Source of the DNA: Laburnicola sp. R22_1
Taxonomy: Eukaryota; Ascomycota; Dothideomycetes; Pleosporales; Didymosphaeriaceae
NCBI GenBank assembly: GCA_014281115.1
Contig: JACONQ010000001.1
Coordinates: forward strand, 3,286,001-3,350,000
Reading direction: 5' to 3'
Length of the DNA: 64,000 nt
Positions 31,376-42,545 of this stretch are shown here, one piece after another. Each line of letters opens with the position of its first letter. Positions within the stretch are counted from its first letter, which is position 1. Under the pieces are notes generated by a model. It ran no database searches and was not told the DNA's origin. It saw only the letters and a program-made list of their open reading frames with translations. Position numbers and translations under genes: made by a program.

Positions 31376-32344
31376 CTATATCTCCACCACCATACCTTCC
31401 GCTACACCCCAGTGCCCTACCGTAGAAGCGTTCACCAACGTCGTTCTCCCTTCCCTCCTCTTTCCAAACAATATCCACAACATCCACCTCCAGCCCCAAA
31501 CAATGACACCAACCTCAAAAACACCCCATCCACCAACACGACACCCCATTGCAGCATCATACATCCTCTGCACCGCATCCCAGCACACATCCTCCCTCCC
31601 CCTAGCCTCATGTATATGTCCACAAACCGCCAACCTCGGCCTCACACGCCCCATCTCCTCAGCAAGATGTGCACACCCCGAATTCATTCTCCCACTCCTG
31701 TCCTGATGCCCTCTCATCGGCCCATGCGTAACAACAATGTCCACCGCTGGAATCCGCTTCCTCCACACATCTTCCCCCTGCGGATACTGAAACGCCCAAT
31801 TCCCATATTGCGGCGTAAACGGCGAGCCAAACACGGCGAGTTCTCGCCCCCGCACACTGACCGTAACAGTCGTGTCGTTTAAGAAAACGACGCCACCCCA
31901 TGCCAAGTCTTTTTTTGTTTTGCGCTCCCCCGTCTGATCAAACACCCGTTTGCTCGCTTTCGCGAGGAACTCGTCGTCAAGCACTATATCATGGTTCCCC
32001 GCGACGATGATCTTGTGGGCGTGCGGTAGCGTCTTCAGCCAGTTGAGTTGGCGCTGGAGTTCGCTGAACGTGCCGTTGAGTGTCAGGTCGCCGGCGTGGA
32101 TTAGGATATCGCCTTCTGGCACGGGAGGCGTCTCGTTGTGCGTGTCCGAGATGCATACGACTCTAGTAGTGTGGATTTTGCTATTCAGGTGGAAGGAGCT
32201 GGGCGGGGAAATAGGTGGCTGGTGGGTGTAGAGCCATGTTGCGATAAAGAGGGGTGGGTTGCGGAGGAAGCGGGCGAGGGGGCGTGGTTGGGTGGGACGG
32301 AAGATGTTAGTTTTGCTGAGAGTGCGGGATGCGTTGACGGGCAT
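31376..32344 (-). CDS. Calcineurin-like metallophosphoesterase, MPPED/239FB-like
   Basis: A single exon of 322 aa. The start at 32344 is the first true ATG in frame; upstream open sequence has no ATG. Metallophosphoesterase motifs in order: VVCISDTHNE (D-x-H), ILIHAGDLTLNG (GD), IVAGNHDIVL (GNH-D/E), VVTHGPMRGH (H of motif IV) and AVCGHIHEARG (GHxH). This order and the fungal/animal MPPED pattern (SDTHN, HAGDLT, HGP) point to a cyclic-nucleotide or phosphoester hydrolase with two metal ions. The substrate is unknown. The N-terminus (about 60 residues) is Arg/Pro-rich with a short hydrophobic stretch (LFIATWLYTHQPPISPP), possibly a membrane anchor. The C-terminal part has another hydrophobic run (VGVIVWGWRWMLWILF), so it may be membrane-associated. 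Same strand as GLO3, 277 bp upstream of it. Confidence 0.87.
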   Translation of the reverse strand: MPVNASRTLSKTNIFRPTQPRPLARFLRNPPLFIATWLYTHQPPISPPSSFHLNSKIHTTRVVCISDTHNETPPVPEGDILIHAGDLTLNGTFSELQRQLNWLKTLPHAHKIIVAGNHDIVLDDEFLAKASKRVFDQTGERKTKKDLAWGGVVFLNDTTVTVSVRGRELAVFGSPFTPQYGNWAFQYPQGEDVWRKRIPAVDIVVTHGPMRGHQDRSGRMNSGCAHLAEEMGRVRPRLAVCGHIHEARGREDVCWDAVQRMYDAAMGCRVGGWGVFEVGVIVWGWRWMLWILFGKRREGRTTLVNASTVGHWGVAEGMVVEI

Positions 32345-33149
32345 AGTGGCGGTGCGTATCTTAAGCGTAGAGAGAAATTGTAAATGCTTTGGCGGAAGCT
32401 TGGTTTCGAGCAAGACCTGGAAACCCGAGTATATGTTGAATTTATGGATGTTCTGAATATCGATGAGGTTGGGGTTGTTGAGCGAAGGACATATGGCCTA
32501 GTGCGCTGGTTTAGGCACCCGCCATGGGAGGTCTTGCCAGATCATTGTTCCTGAACCAAGGTTGCTTCACCTGCTGGTGAGGAGAGCCGTATAGGGCGGA
32601 GCCGAATTTTGCTTCAGTCCTACACAGTCCGTGGTAGACCCCTTCCGGATCAACTCGATGGTTAGTGCTGTTCTGCCTACTTCTCGTTGCGAGTCATCAC
32701 TTTTGGAACGGGTTGACCAGCGGGTCAGCAGGAGAGGCTGCTCGCTCGTCTTCAGCCGTTGGTGCCTAGTGGGATTGAAGAGGGGAGGATGGTGGGGGCA
32801 TCTTGACCGGTTGGGTCTTGAGTCATAGTGAGTAGGTGGTGAGCAGGTGAGTCGTTCGTGGCTCTGTTTTACTTAACATATGATTCTGTATATATAGAAA
32901 TGGAGCTAGCCGAAAGAAGGCAGGCGCGGCGCAATCTCTGTCACGTGATCTGCACCGTGCAGGTGTGGTGCATTTGTAAGGCTGCACATGTGTGTTCACC
33001 GACATCTCGCATACAGCTCGCTCTGTCGTGGATGCCTGGTAGCACCAGCCTTCTTTAAAAGCTCTACATGGTATCGACCTTCGACCCAAGCTTTGTTTTC
33101 TCGGCGCGATTGTGGAAGGAGATTCTTTCGAGGTAGTCCACAGGCCGCA
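32345..33149. other. Divergent promoter region, phosphoesterase / ABC transporter
   Basis: An 805-bp interval between start codons on opposite strands. No gene or repeat recognised. Includes CACGTG-like (TCACGTGA) at about 32941-32948, a possible bHLH site, about 200 bp before the ABC transporter ATG. Confidence 0.4.
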
Positions 33150-36100
33150 ATGGCGTCCACTCAGATTCCGATGTCGCTGGACTCCGGGAACATCAGCCAG
33201 GATATCCCGCCGTTGTTTCAGTGCCACAGGATATGGGTATACAAACCTTCATGGGTAGAGTCTTGCAGAATTCGCTAATGTTTCGTAGGACAATCAAACG
33301 GCGCGCTTCACGCGTTGTGCTTTACCTTACATCACGACCACACCAGCTATCCTGGGTGCGATCATCTTATTGACTTATCCACTACGACCTTTGAGTATTT
33401 ATCGACCGAAATGGATGAGACCGTTCATTCAAGAAGAAAAAGAAAGTCTGGATGAGCTAAGCTCTGCATTTTGGAGTCGGCCATTGTCTGCAACCTTTGG
33501 GTTATTACTGGTTGCAATGGTCGGCCTTACTATGCAGATACTGACCGAATTTATTATTTCCTACTCTGTTGCCAGCATTTATCCCTCAATCGCTTGGGTA
33601 AGAATTCCATGCTTGAGTTCGAAACGTGCTGACATTACTAGGTCGTCGCCATCGGCATCGTTATCATCGAGCGCCCGAGAGCGGCCTCAATATCACTTTT
33701 GGTATTGTATACAGGACTATTCCTAGAAAAACTCGTCATACTTTCGCACAGTCGGTCGTTAGCGATCCCGGATACGCCTTCGATCTTGGCAGCGGTTGCA
33801 GCGCTTTTGGGCATCATCATTGTCTTGAATATGCCTCTGCGTGACCCAACTCTACCGTCTAATGATATTAGTCCGGTCTACACTGCGCCGACTGTCAAGT
33901 TGCGGACTCCCGAAGACAACCTTACCCCTTGGCAGTACATGACTGTTTCTTGGATGCAGCCTCTTATCAGCAAAGGAAAGACGAGGAAAATGGAGGATGA
34001 AGATGTTTGGGATCTTGGCTACGAGTTTAAGCATCAACGGCTACACAGTGCCTTTCGCACTCTCCAGGGTTCAGTGACAAGAAGACTGCTCATAGCCAAC
34101 GGGAAGGACTTGCTACTGACAACATCCCTGGGGCTCCTCCAACTTGCCGCAAGTATGTCATCAGCTGTCGTGATAATCAAATCTCTTGAATACTTACACA
34201 TCTGAGATCCCTTTTTAATCGATTAATTACAAAAGCTGACTGTCGTAGCACTCTTGACCCCAGTCCTTTTACAGCAATTGCTTGCATCGATGAAAGATCC
34301 CAACTCGACTGGAAATGCAACCATCACATACGCTTGCATCTCGCTTTTCTTTCGATTGGTCTCAGCGCAAAGTAACGTGTTCAATCTGTGGTACCAAAGA
34401 AGGTCTTACGAACGATCTCGCGGCGAAATGATTACGATGCTTTACGAGAAAACACTAAACAGAAAGATACTGGGTGCGAAGCAGGAGCCCGTAGAGGAGC
34501 CGCGTGGCGGTCAAGAAAACGGCGAACCGAACGGAGGTGTCAACGGGCACATGAACGGGTCACTTGGAGAGAGCAAGGGTTGGCGTGGCCGCCTTCAATA
34601 CAGTTTACCGAGGGTGTTCTCATACATTCGCTCGATATTCACGAAGAAGGCAAAAGAACCTGAAAAGAAAGACGATGCCGCTGCTTCCATGGGGAAGATC
34701 TTGAATCTGATGCGGTATGTTGTTGCTTCTTTTGAGTTATCTAATTGAACGACGCGAACGTGATTCACCAATATGATTGCGCTGACATTCGCTAGAAATG
34801 ACGTCTATGAGGTGTCGCAACGCTTCTGGGAATTCTCCGACATCATCACCAAACCTGTCGGGGTCATCCTTGCAACAATCCTGATCTGGAGAATGCTCGG
34901 CTGGTCCTGCTTGCTTGGTGTACTTGCATTGTTCGCAACCCAGTCACTCAATGTGATTATTGCTCGTTATAAACTGCGCTTCGAGAAAAAACGTAGGCTC
35001 GCGACGGACGAGAAACTGCAGCGGATCAACCAGTTCATTGAGTCGATCAGGCACCTGCGCTGGTATGGCTGGCAGGGTATGTAAACACTATACTGTGAAA
35101 ATCCCCGACTTTGCATAAAAGCTGACAAAGTGTAGATGCATGGCTGAACGGCATTCTCGAATCGCGCCAGAAGGAATTAAACCTTCGTGTCATACTAATC
35201 GTCTTTGAGACAACTCTGGCGTTCGTCGTCAAGTTCGGCGTTGGCTTATTCCCTGCAGTCGCCTTCTATGCATTCACGAAGCTATCAGGCAAGCCGCTGC
35301 ATGTGGACCTCATATTTCCGGCTATCGATCTCTTCAACTTGCTAGATTCTTACCTGCGCGCGTTGCCAGGGATACTCACTACCTTGCTGAATGCTTACGT
35401 TGCCATGGGCCGTATCGAATCGTTCATGCAGGAGCCAGATAAAGAACAAAACGACGTTGTTCCAGAAGGTACTGCGGAACTGAGTTTGCAAAATGCCTCT
35501 TTCGCATGGCCTGGCGTAGAGAAGAACGTCTTGCAGGACATCACTCTGGCGTTCCCACGTGGACTGACGGTCATATACGGCGAAGTCGCGTCCGGAAAGA
35601 CGGCTCTACTCCAGGCACTACTCGGGGAACTCGACAAGACTGCCGGCGACTTTTGCCAACCTGATGAAGTTGTCGGGTATTGCGCTCAAACTCCATGGCT
35701 TCAGAGTATGAGTATACGTGACAACATTCTGTTCTCGTACCCCTACGAGGAAGCGCGCTACAAAACGGTCCTAGAAGCCTGTGCGCTTCTTCCAGACATG
35801 GTTGAGTTCAAGCACGGCGATCTCTCCAACATTGGCGAGAACGGAATCGGGTTATCAGGTGGCCAGAAAGCAAGAGTGGCTCTTGCACGTGCAGTATATA
35901 GCAAAGCGAACATTATCATGCTCGATGATCCGCTATCTGCTCTGGATCACCAAACGGCAGAATCAATCGTGTGCAATTTGCTCGCAGGCCCATTACTGGC
36001 CGACCGGACTACCATCCTCGTTACACATCGGACAGAGCTCTGCCACGGCATTGCAAAGCAATGGGTGGAATTAGATCACGGCAAAGCTACCATCCACGAG

Positions 36101-38010
36101 CCTGTTCCGGAGGAAGAGAACGCACTCAAACGCCAGGTCACGCACGAGTCCATCTCAGAAGAAGAAGCGAAGAAGCGCGAAGAAGAGCAGGCCGCTGCCA
36201 TACCGGATAAGTTTATCGAAGATGAACACCGCGCCACTGGAAGTGTAAAACTACAGGTCTATTGGCGGTATATTCAGGCAGGAACGCTTGTCTGGTGGTC
36301 CTCCGCTATCATCGTCATGGCTCTCTTCCGCTTCATAGACGTTGGCCAGTCATGGTACATCAAAGCTTGGGGTGAGGGCTACGATTACGATCACCCAAGG
36401 GGCTTGTTCTCTTTCCTGCCTCCCCCAGCCGAGGATGTGGTGCCCTGGCTCGTCGGCTTCCTGATCTTCGTTACAGTTGCAGCTGTAATGTTTTGGTTGA
36501 CCTACCTCATCATGTACGGCGTCGGATACCACGCGGCAAAGACGATTTTCCGCGAAGCTGTCGACCGTGTTGCGCACGCTACTTTCCGGTTTTACGACGT
36601 CACACCCGTGGGCAGACTGATGAATCGTCTGACGTCGGACATGAACACTATTGATGGACATTTGAGTTTTATCTTCACGATTGTAATTTGGCAGGCAGTC
36701 GGCTTTGTAACTTCTATTGCGATCATCCTGAGTTCAGCGCCCGCATTTCTTGTTTTTGGGCTCGGACTTAGTGCATGCTTTGTATACTACTTTAGGCTTT
36801 TCCTGCCTACTTCTCAGACGCTGCGTCGCCTCGAGGTAAGTTTCTCTTTCTCCGACTCTCGTCCATGATACTGACCGCACCACAGATGGTGTCACTTTCT
36901 CCTCTGATGTCCAACTTCGGCGCCCTCGTCGAAGGTCTCACTACCGTTCGTGCCTTTTCTGCTCAACCGCGTTTCCAGTCCAACGTCATTACAGTCGTCG
37001 ACAACTTTCAAAAGAACGACCACTTCTACTGGTCGCTGCAAGCCTGGCTCGGCCTCCGTTTCTCCACACTGTCTGCTTCGTCTACCCTCGCCATGGCCGT
37101 AATCGCCGTCTATACCGGCATCTCGCCCGGTCTCACTGCCTTCGTTTTAATCGCGGCGAGCAAGTTTGTGATTCACACCGAACAATTGTGCAAGATCTAT
37201 GGGCAGCTAGAAATGGACTTCACGAGCGTGGAACGGGTGGTAGAGCTCCTCGATCTCGAGAAGGAAGCCCCCGGTGTCGTCGATCCCCCGGCGTACTGGC
37301 CCACCTACTCCGGCGACATCGTCTTCGACTCTGTAACCGTCCGCTACGCGCCGAATCTCGAACCCGCACTGCAAGATATCACACTTCGCATTCCCGCTGG
37401 CTCCCACACGGCCGTCATTGGCCGCACCGGGTCCGGGAAATCCACGCTCGCCCTCTCCCTCCTCGCGACCATCGCCCCGGAAGCCGGCCACATCTTCATC
37501 GACGGCGTTGATATCGGCACGGTAAACAAGCAGGCTCTCCGCAACCGCGTCACGTTCCTCGCCCAGGAGCCCGTCCTCTTCCCCGGCAGCATGCGCAAGA
37601 ACCTGGATCCCCTCGACGAATACAGCGACGCCGCGTGCGAAGCCGTCATCTCCAAGATCGCGGGCAACTACGCCTGGACACTGTCTACCAACATCGAAGG
37701 CGGCGGCAAGGGGCTCTCACAGGGCCAGCGGCAGCTGGTGGGCCTCGCGCGCGCCATGCTGAGGCGGAGTCCCGTGCTCATCATGGACGAGGCTACGGCG
37801 AGTATTGATTTTGAGACGGCGCAGCGGATTCAGAGCGTGTTGAGGGAGGAGATGAGGGAGAGCACGGTGATTACGATTGCGCATCGGTTGGAGGCGGTGC
37901 GGAATGCCGAGTTTTGCGTTGTCCTTGGCAAGGGGAGGCTTATTAGAAGTGGGAGGGCGGTGGATATGTTGAGGGAGGGGGGTGAGTTTACGGGGATGTT
38001 GGCGCAGTAG
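33150..38010 (+). CDS. Full-length ABCC-subfamily (MRP-type) ABC transporter
   Basis: Seven exons: 33150-33236, 33289-33597, 33642-34152, 34249-34714, 34796-35076, 35136-36835 and 36886-38010, giving 1,492 aa with every junction in phase. It has an N-terminal membrane region (TMD0-like), then TMD1-NBD1-TMD2-NBD2. NBD1: Walker A GEVASGKTALLQALLGE near residue 700 (the usual Gly before Ser is Ala), signature LSGGQKARVALARAVYS, Walker B IIMLDDPLSALD. NBD2: Walker A GRTGSGKSTLALSLL near 1297, signature LSQGQRQLVGLARAML, Walker B VLIMDEATASID with the catalytic Glu. NBD1 has Asp-Asp instead of Asp-Glu, the normal asymmetry of ABCC proteins. Such pumps export conjugated or bulky organic anions at the vacuolar or plasma membrane; the substrate is not evident. 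A Glu/Lys-rich linker joins NBD1 to TMD2. Confidence 0.94.
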
Positions 38011-38559
38011 GGTGGTGAGGGGGGGAGGTCAAAAGTTGTTGGGTTATGGCTTAGAACCTAGACTGAAAAATGGGCTGTTTTGAAAAGGATCGAGGCAATC
38101 GCAAAGGACTCACTCGTCTACACTGCAGTGCACTGCATACGAAATGACTCTTTCAAGCCCTGAAAGATTCGGACCACTTTCGGAGCGTGTGTGATAGAAG
38201 AGTGTGAAGTACATGTGCCGCAGAACATTAGTAATCATAACAACACCTGGGCAGGCTTCCACACCATAGCACCATATACTGATCCTAACAGGCACCCGTG
38301 GGAGCAACCCATGTCTCAGTCCGGAGGTAGACACCTCTGACCCTCTACCCACTCCATCCATTCCACCCCCACCTCTTCGACACTTCACAGTCGAGGAAGC
38401 TCCTGTCGCAACACATAGACCGGTACATATATATCCTGTTGGACACAGGGTGGGACATGTGTCCTCCAATTCGCTGTCCACGCAGCAGCATGACTTGTTA
38501 TCGCAGCCCCGTCCGGGCGCATTCACGGTAGCCAAAGGCTACGAAAGAGGCGCGAAGAC
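38011..38559. other. Region after the ABC transporter, no supported gene
   Basis: Contains the transporter 3' UTR. A minus-strand frame (38110-38535) has several Cys but no signal peptide or domain and is not believed. The decayed FluG-type gene begins somewhere near the right end. Confidence 0.4.
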
Positions 38560-40540
38560 TGACGTCACCGGAGTAGTGCGAGCAGACGAACAGACCCTGC
38601 ACTGGCACGACATCCAATGGACAGGTATGGAGGGTGGCATTGCCGCTCGCATTACGTTCAAGTTCCACAAGGGTTACCGCGATCCACATGCCCCCAGCGC
38701 CATGTCCGACGCCTCACGCACCTTCACGCTACTACCGACAACGGGCTCACGATTTGAATTCGACTTGTCATTGATCCTGTTGGGCATGGCGTTCGAACGA
38801 GGATTGTTCGGCATTTGAAGCTTGAGCGACTCGAACGAGGACTATTCGGGAGTCGAAGCTTGAGCGACGTCATTGGCGGGGATGACCTTCACCTGGACAC
38901 AGATCCAGTCATCGCCCAACAAGCTGTAAGTCGCAGTTGAACACTACTATTGATATGTATGCTGATAAGGTCCACGTCTTCGTTGCCACAACTCAAGCCG
39001 GCACCCTGGACACCACCAAGGCCATGCGCGAGCCCGCCTTGAACGTAAAGCTTGTCAAGCTGTGCACTAGTATCGGCCTTCTTGAACGAAATACGTACTA
39101 CAGCTTGCGACGCAACGCCATCATCGAAACGAGAAGGCGGCATGGAACTGAAGCTTCCAAGAACCTTGTTCTCCACAAACCGACAGGCGACTCCCTATTC
39201 CACTAGGACAACGTGGGCTTCGGTGACGTTGACATTACGATATTTCGGTTGAACAGAGAGGCGGGAATGTCAAGAGAGGACATCAGGAACTTCTTTTCGC
39301 AAGCAAAGGCACGCTATGTCCCCAACGCGGAAAGCGGAACCCAGAACACCAAAACACTCCTGGACGCCCGCGTGCAAGAGCTTCTTCATCAACAGACCGA
39401 ACACAAGGACTTCGAGACGTCTCTAAGGAATGTATACGACGAGATCAGTCAGACGCTCGCGGCACTGCAAGAGACAGGAGCGGTAGCCGAAGAGGAAGCC
39501 ATCCCGATCGGATACACTGGCTTCATGGCTGCCCAGTACAAGCAGATTAGGACGAAGCACAGCTTGGATGAGTTGCAGATGAAGCTTTCGGACCTCCTCG
39601 TGCGCCGTAAAGCCACATACAAGGTTTTGAAGCTTAAGCTGCAGAAGGATGTACGGGAAGTGGCACTGCGAGAGGCGAGACAGCAAATGGAATCGGACAA
39701 GAGGAAGGCGAGGCGGCTTCTCCCTGGGAAAGGCTATGAGCCCAAGGTACTCCATACTACCGAGCAGCCAGACCTTGGATCAGCCAGCGTCGAAGCCCTT
39801 GGAGCATCAGTGGAGTACGCGACTCAAGGAGATGACCCGGAGGATCAAAATGATTGGGTCGACGAAGAGACAATAGAACAGCAGGACGAATATGGCCGCA
39901 CAGAGCCCGGATGCTGGGTAGGGTAAGCATGTCCTTGTCCATCAAAACCTCTCTTCGGACTGACCATACCATAGGCTCCCAGATGAAGCGGCAATCCAAG
40001 TGGATGGTGGAGATGATCAGGATGAGCACGCATGATCAAGCGCAACACGACTCAGAGAGAGTGAAGTTCTTGATTATTTGAGTGAAATTGGTTCGTTTTG
40101 ACTGCAGTATTCTGATCTGGGGATCCGACTAACCACATGTCTAGACCGAATTCTTCGTCCCAACATCAAACCTCCTCTGCCCAATGTGCCAGACCGACCC
40201 AACAATTGACAACAAGGCCAAAAAGCGTCGATTTGTCCTGGCGGTGCTTAACCGCCATCTCAAGACAAGCACACACACAACCGAGAAGCCCAGATTTGGA
40301 GAGCCATGAAACTAGATAGGCACAGGACCGACCTCGCGGACTATTTTGTGTCCCTGTTGCAACATGACGGTTGCGGGAACAAAGTTCATAGGCCACCTGA
40401 GAGATTCGCACGCAGACGAGTTGGAGTGGGGGGAGATATTTGATACTGACGAGGACGAGGACGATGAGGAGTCCGATCACGATGGTGATGAGGAGCCCGA
40501 GCATGATGGAGATGATTCATTCATTCGTTCATATCCGTTT
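38560..40540 (+). pseudogene. Decayed C2H2-finger/FluG-domain (DUF3435-type, tyrosine-recombinase-like) gene
   Basis: The first part (38560-38815) reads QTLHWHDIQWTG ... ITFKFHKGYRDPHAP ... FEFDLSLILLGMAFERGLFG, the pattern of fungal FluG/DUF3435 proteins. A 38-bp tandem duplication at 38794-38869 then breaks the frame. From about 38940 in another frame comes KLCTSIGLLERNTYYSLRRN and RRHGTEASKNLVLHKPTGDS, then a TAG (39204-39206), then DNVGFGDVDITIFRLNREAG and a long coiled, charged region up to 39918. A good intron (39919-39974) leads to an acidic exon with a TGA near 40032. Two C2H2-like fingers follow (CPMCQTDPTIDNKAKKRRF ... H, about 40178; CPCCNMTVAGTKFIGHLRDSH, about 40352), then an Asp/Glu-rich tail. 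The conserved Arg-x-x-Arg..His layout recalls tyrosine recombinases. At least two stops and one frameshift, so inactive. Confidence 0.7.
38794..38869. repeat. 38-bp tandem duplication inside the FluG-type pseudogene
   Basis: CGAACGAGGATTGTTCGGCA (38794 onward) is repeated as CGAACGAGGACTATTCGGGA (38832 onward). Both copies end in GAAGCTTGAGCGAC plus one base. 38 is not a multiple of three, so the duplication shifts the reading frame. Confidence 0.8.
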
Positions 40541-41025
40541 ATAGTCAACTTAACCTTTTACAGATTATGAGACTTAGCAGCACAACCAAAGTTGATGAGA
40601 AACCCGACTATAACGATGATGAGGAGCTCCATCATGAGAAGGATAAGAGGGACGATAAGTTATGGCGGGGCTTCTCCAATAGGACAAGCGGGGATGGAGA
40701 ACGGCTTCACCCCGATATATCATGGCAGAGAATGGGGTCCGGATCGGATGAAGCTGATCAACCATATTTTACAATAGTTCTACACAGGAAAAGCTAGGGT
40801 ATGAAGCGATGATGTTACAGGTGCGGAGAGAGATCGTGTTGGGCAGAGGCGATAGATCAAGCCTTCAGGCCCTCTACCTAACCTACAGTACTAGGATAAA
40901 GGTTATATTACAGTGTGTTACCCCAGGATAAGTAATGCGATGATCGAATGTACTCGAAAGCATGTACTGTCGGTGTAGATACGATGGAATGCGAGGCTAA
41001 TGAAGAGGTGAGTTTGTTCGGGGTT

Positions 41026-41280
41026 AATGATCGGTGGGATTGTTGAATGGTGTGTGGTCATCTTGCTAACTAGGATAGACAGATGGATGATACGGTGCCA
41101 TCAAAGGCCTGAACGATACCAACATCGCTCGAGCCTATCACCATATCGTTCAGAATGCATGATCGATGTGATCGTTTCATGCTATGTGATCATCTTACTG
41201 ATTAGAATAGATAGATGGACGACATGACACCATCGAACACCCGAACGATGCTGACATCCCTTAAACCTCTTACCAAATTA
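41026..41280. repeat. Diverged tandem duplication, unit about 130 bp
   Basis: Copy 1 (from about 41026) contains TGGTCATCTTGCTAACTAGG then ATAGACAGATGGATGA and CCTGAACGATACCAACATC. Copy 2 (from about 41158) has TGATCATCTTACTGATTAGA then ATAGATAGATGGACGA and CCCGAACGATGCTGACATC. Differences are mostly transitions. No coding potential seen. Confidence 0.65.
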
Positions 41281-41664
41281 ACGATACAACAGATCAGTAA
41301 TGCTATCGACCCAAAGAAGGCGCATATCACCATGCTCAAATATTTAAAGCCGTCTAGCTTGCCATGACCTTTGGAGGACTCATCGCTGCCACAACACTTG
41401 TTAACTACAGGCGCCTTTTGTGGTCTTGATCACGTACAACAAAGTGATGTGCGAGATGAAGGGCATCAAGGTGGACAAGGAGAAGTCTGAGGGGACTAGT
41501 TGCCAATGAAAACGAAGGCGTTGTAGAGAAGCATTGAGCGAAGGAGGGGACATAGTTGTGAATGGGATGGTTGTATTGAACGTTCGTCTTGATGATGAAC
41601 AACGGTTGTGGTGTGAAGTCTTATAATATGGGAGAGGTTGAGTTGATTGAGAATAGGTACGATT

Positions 41665-41790
41665 CACAGAATGAATGGATGGTTGAATGGATGGTTGAAT
41701 GGATGGTTGATTGAATGGTTGAATGAATGGTTGAATGACTGATTGAATAATTGGTTGAATAATTGGTTGAATGACTAGTTAAATGATTGA
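41665..41790. repeat. Degenerate minisatellite based on GAATGGATGGTT
   Basis: About ten units of 12-13 bp, starting GAATGGATGGTT and drifting to GAATAATTGGTT and GAATGACTAGTT. The first copies are nearly identical and the later ones vary. Confidence 0.75.
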
Positions 41791-41814
41791 ACGATCGAAC
41801 GCTTGAGAGAACGA

Positions 41815-42075
41815 AATGATTGAAACATCAAATGCTCGAATAGTAAGATAAATGCAGACGCAGGCGTCTGGTAGCACACGATCGTGGTAGTCATACGCAG
41901 CCAGTAGTACCCTTGACTAATGTATTGATCGGCATTTTGAATGAAAGATCGAATGCTCACGCTTGAATGATTAGATAAATGCACGCGCAGACGTTGCACA
42001 TGATCGTGGTGGTTATACACAGCCAGTAGGACGGACCATTGACTAACGCGTTAATTAGCACCTTAATGAACGATT
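41815..42075. repeat. Diverged tandem duplication, unit about 125 bp
   Basis: AGATAAATGCAGACGCAGGC ... CACACGATCGTGGTAGTCAT ... CAGCCAGTAG (copy 1, from about 41838) recurs as AGATAAATGCACGCGCAGAC ... CACATGATCGTGGTGGTTAT ... CAGCCAGTAG (copy 2, from about 41972). Small gaps. Together with the two preceding repeats this makes a 1-kb tandem-repeat tract. Confidence 0.7.
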
Positions 42076-42444
42076 GAATGATTGTATGAATGAACGATTC
42101 AATGGAATGGATACATGAGACAGCGCTTGCTCTTTTGGCCCAATCTCAAAGGCTACATCCTCTCCCTCTTCTATGTTATACATATCATACATGCACGCGC
42201 TATTCCACTCCCTATAAACGCCTCCAACTAATCTATCCGCAATACACATACACATACACATAAAAAAAAATTCACCCAACACACCTCCATCTCCATCCGA
42301 CCACAACACTTCCCCAACCCACGCATCACGCCCGCCCCCTTCCTACCACTACCACCGCCTCCACTATCACCGTCAAAAAAAAACCTAACCCTAAACCCAT
42401 CCAAACCCATCACCAAATAAAAAAAACATCAAAAAGAACAACTA

Positions 42445-42545
42445 TTCCGACACCGGGAATCGAACCCGGGCCTTGTCGGCGCCAAGAGATTAGCGTGTAA
42501 ACTCTGCTTGAGAGCGACAAATCCTAGCCACTAGACCATATCGGA
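42445..42545 (-). tRNA. tRNA-Glu (anticodon CUC) with a 29-nt intron
   Basis: Read from 42545 down: acceptor arm TCCGATA pairs with TGTCGGA (discriminator A); D-arm region GTCTAGTGGCTAGGAT; anticodon stem TGTCG/CGACA; loop C-T-CTC-A-[intron]-C; T arm CCGGGTTCGATTCCCGG. The intron at 42480-42508 sits one base 3' of the anticodon, the canonical site, leaving a 72-nt mature tRNA. An oligo-T run (complement of AAAAAG, about 42431-42436) follows as the Pol III terminator. CCA is not encoded, as usual in eukaryotes. Confidence 0.94.

Noticed and set aside
38110..38535. Cys-rich minus-strand frame
   Set aside because: No signal peptide or motif; Cys come from CA-rich low-complexity and overlap of the FluG-type relic.
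42360..42405. CCTAACCCTAAACCC-like telomeric repeat
   Set aside because: Only about two imperfect units; not enough for an internal telomere tract.
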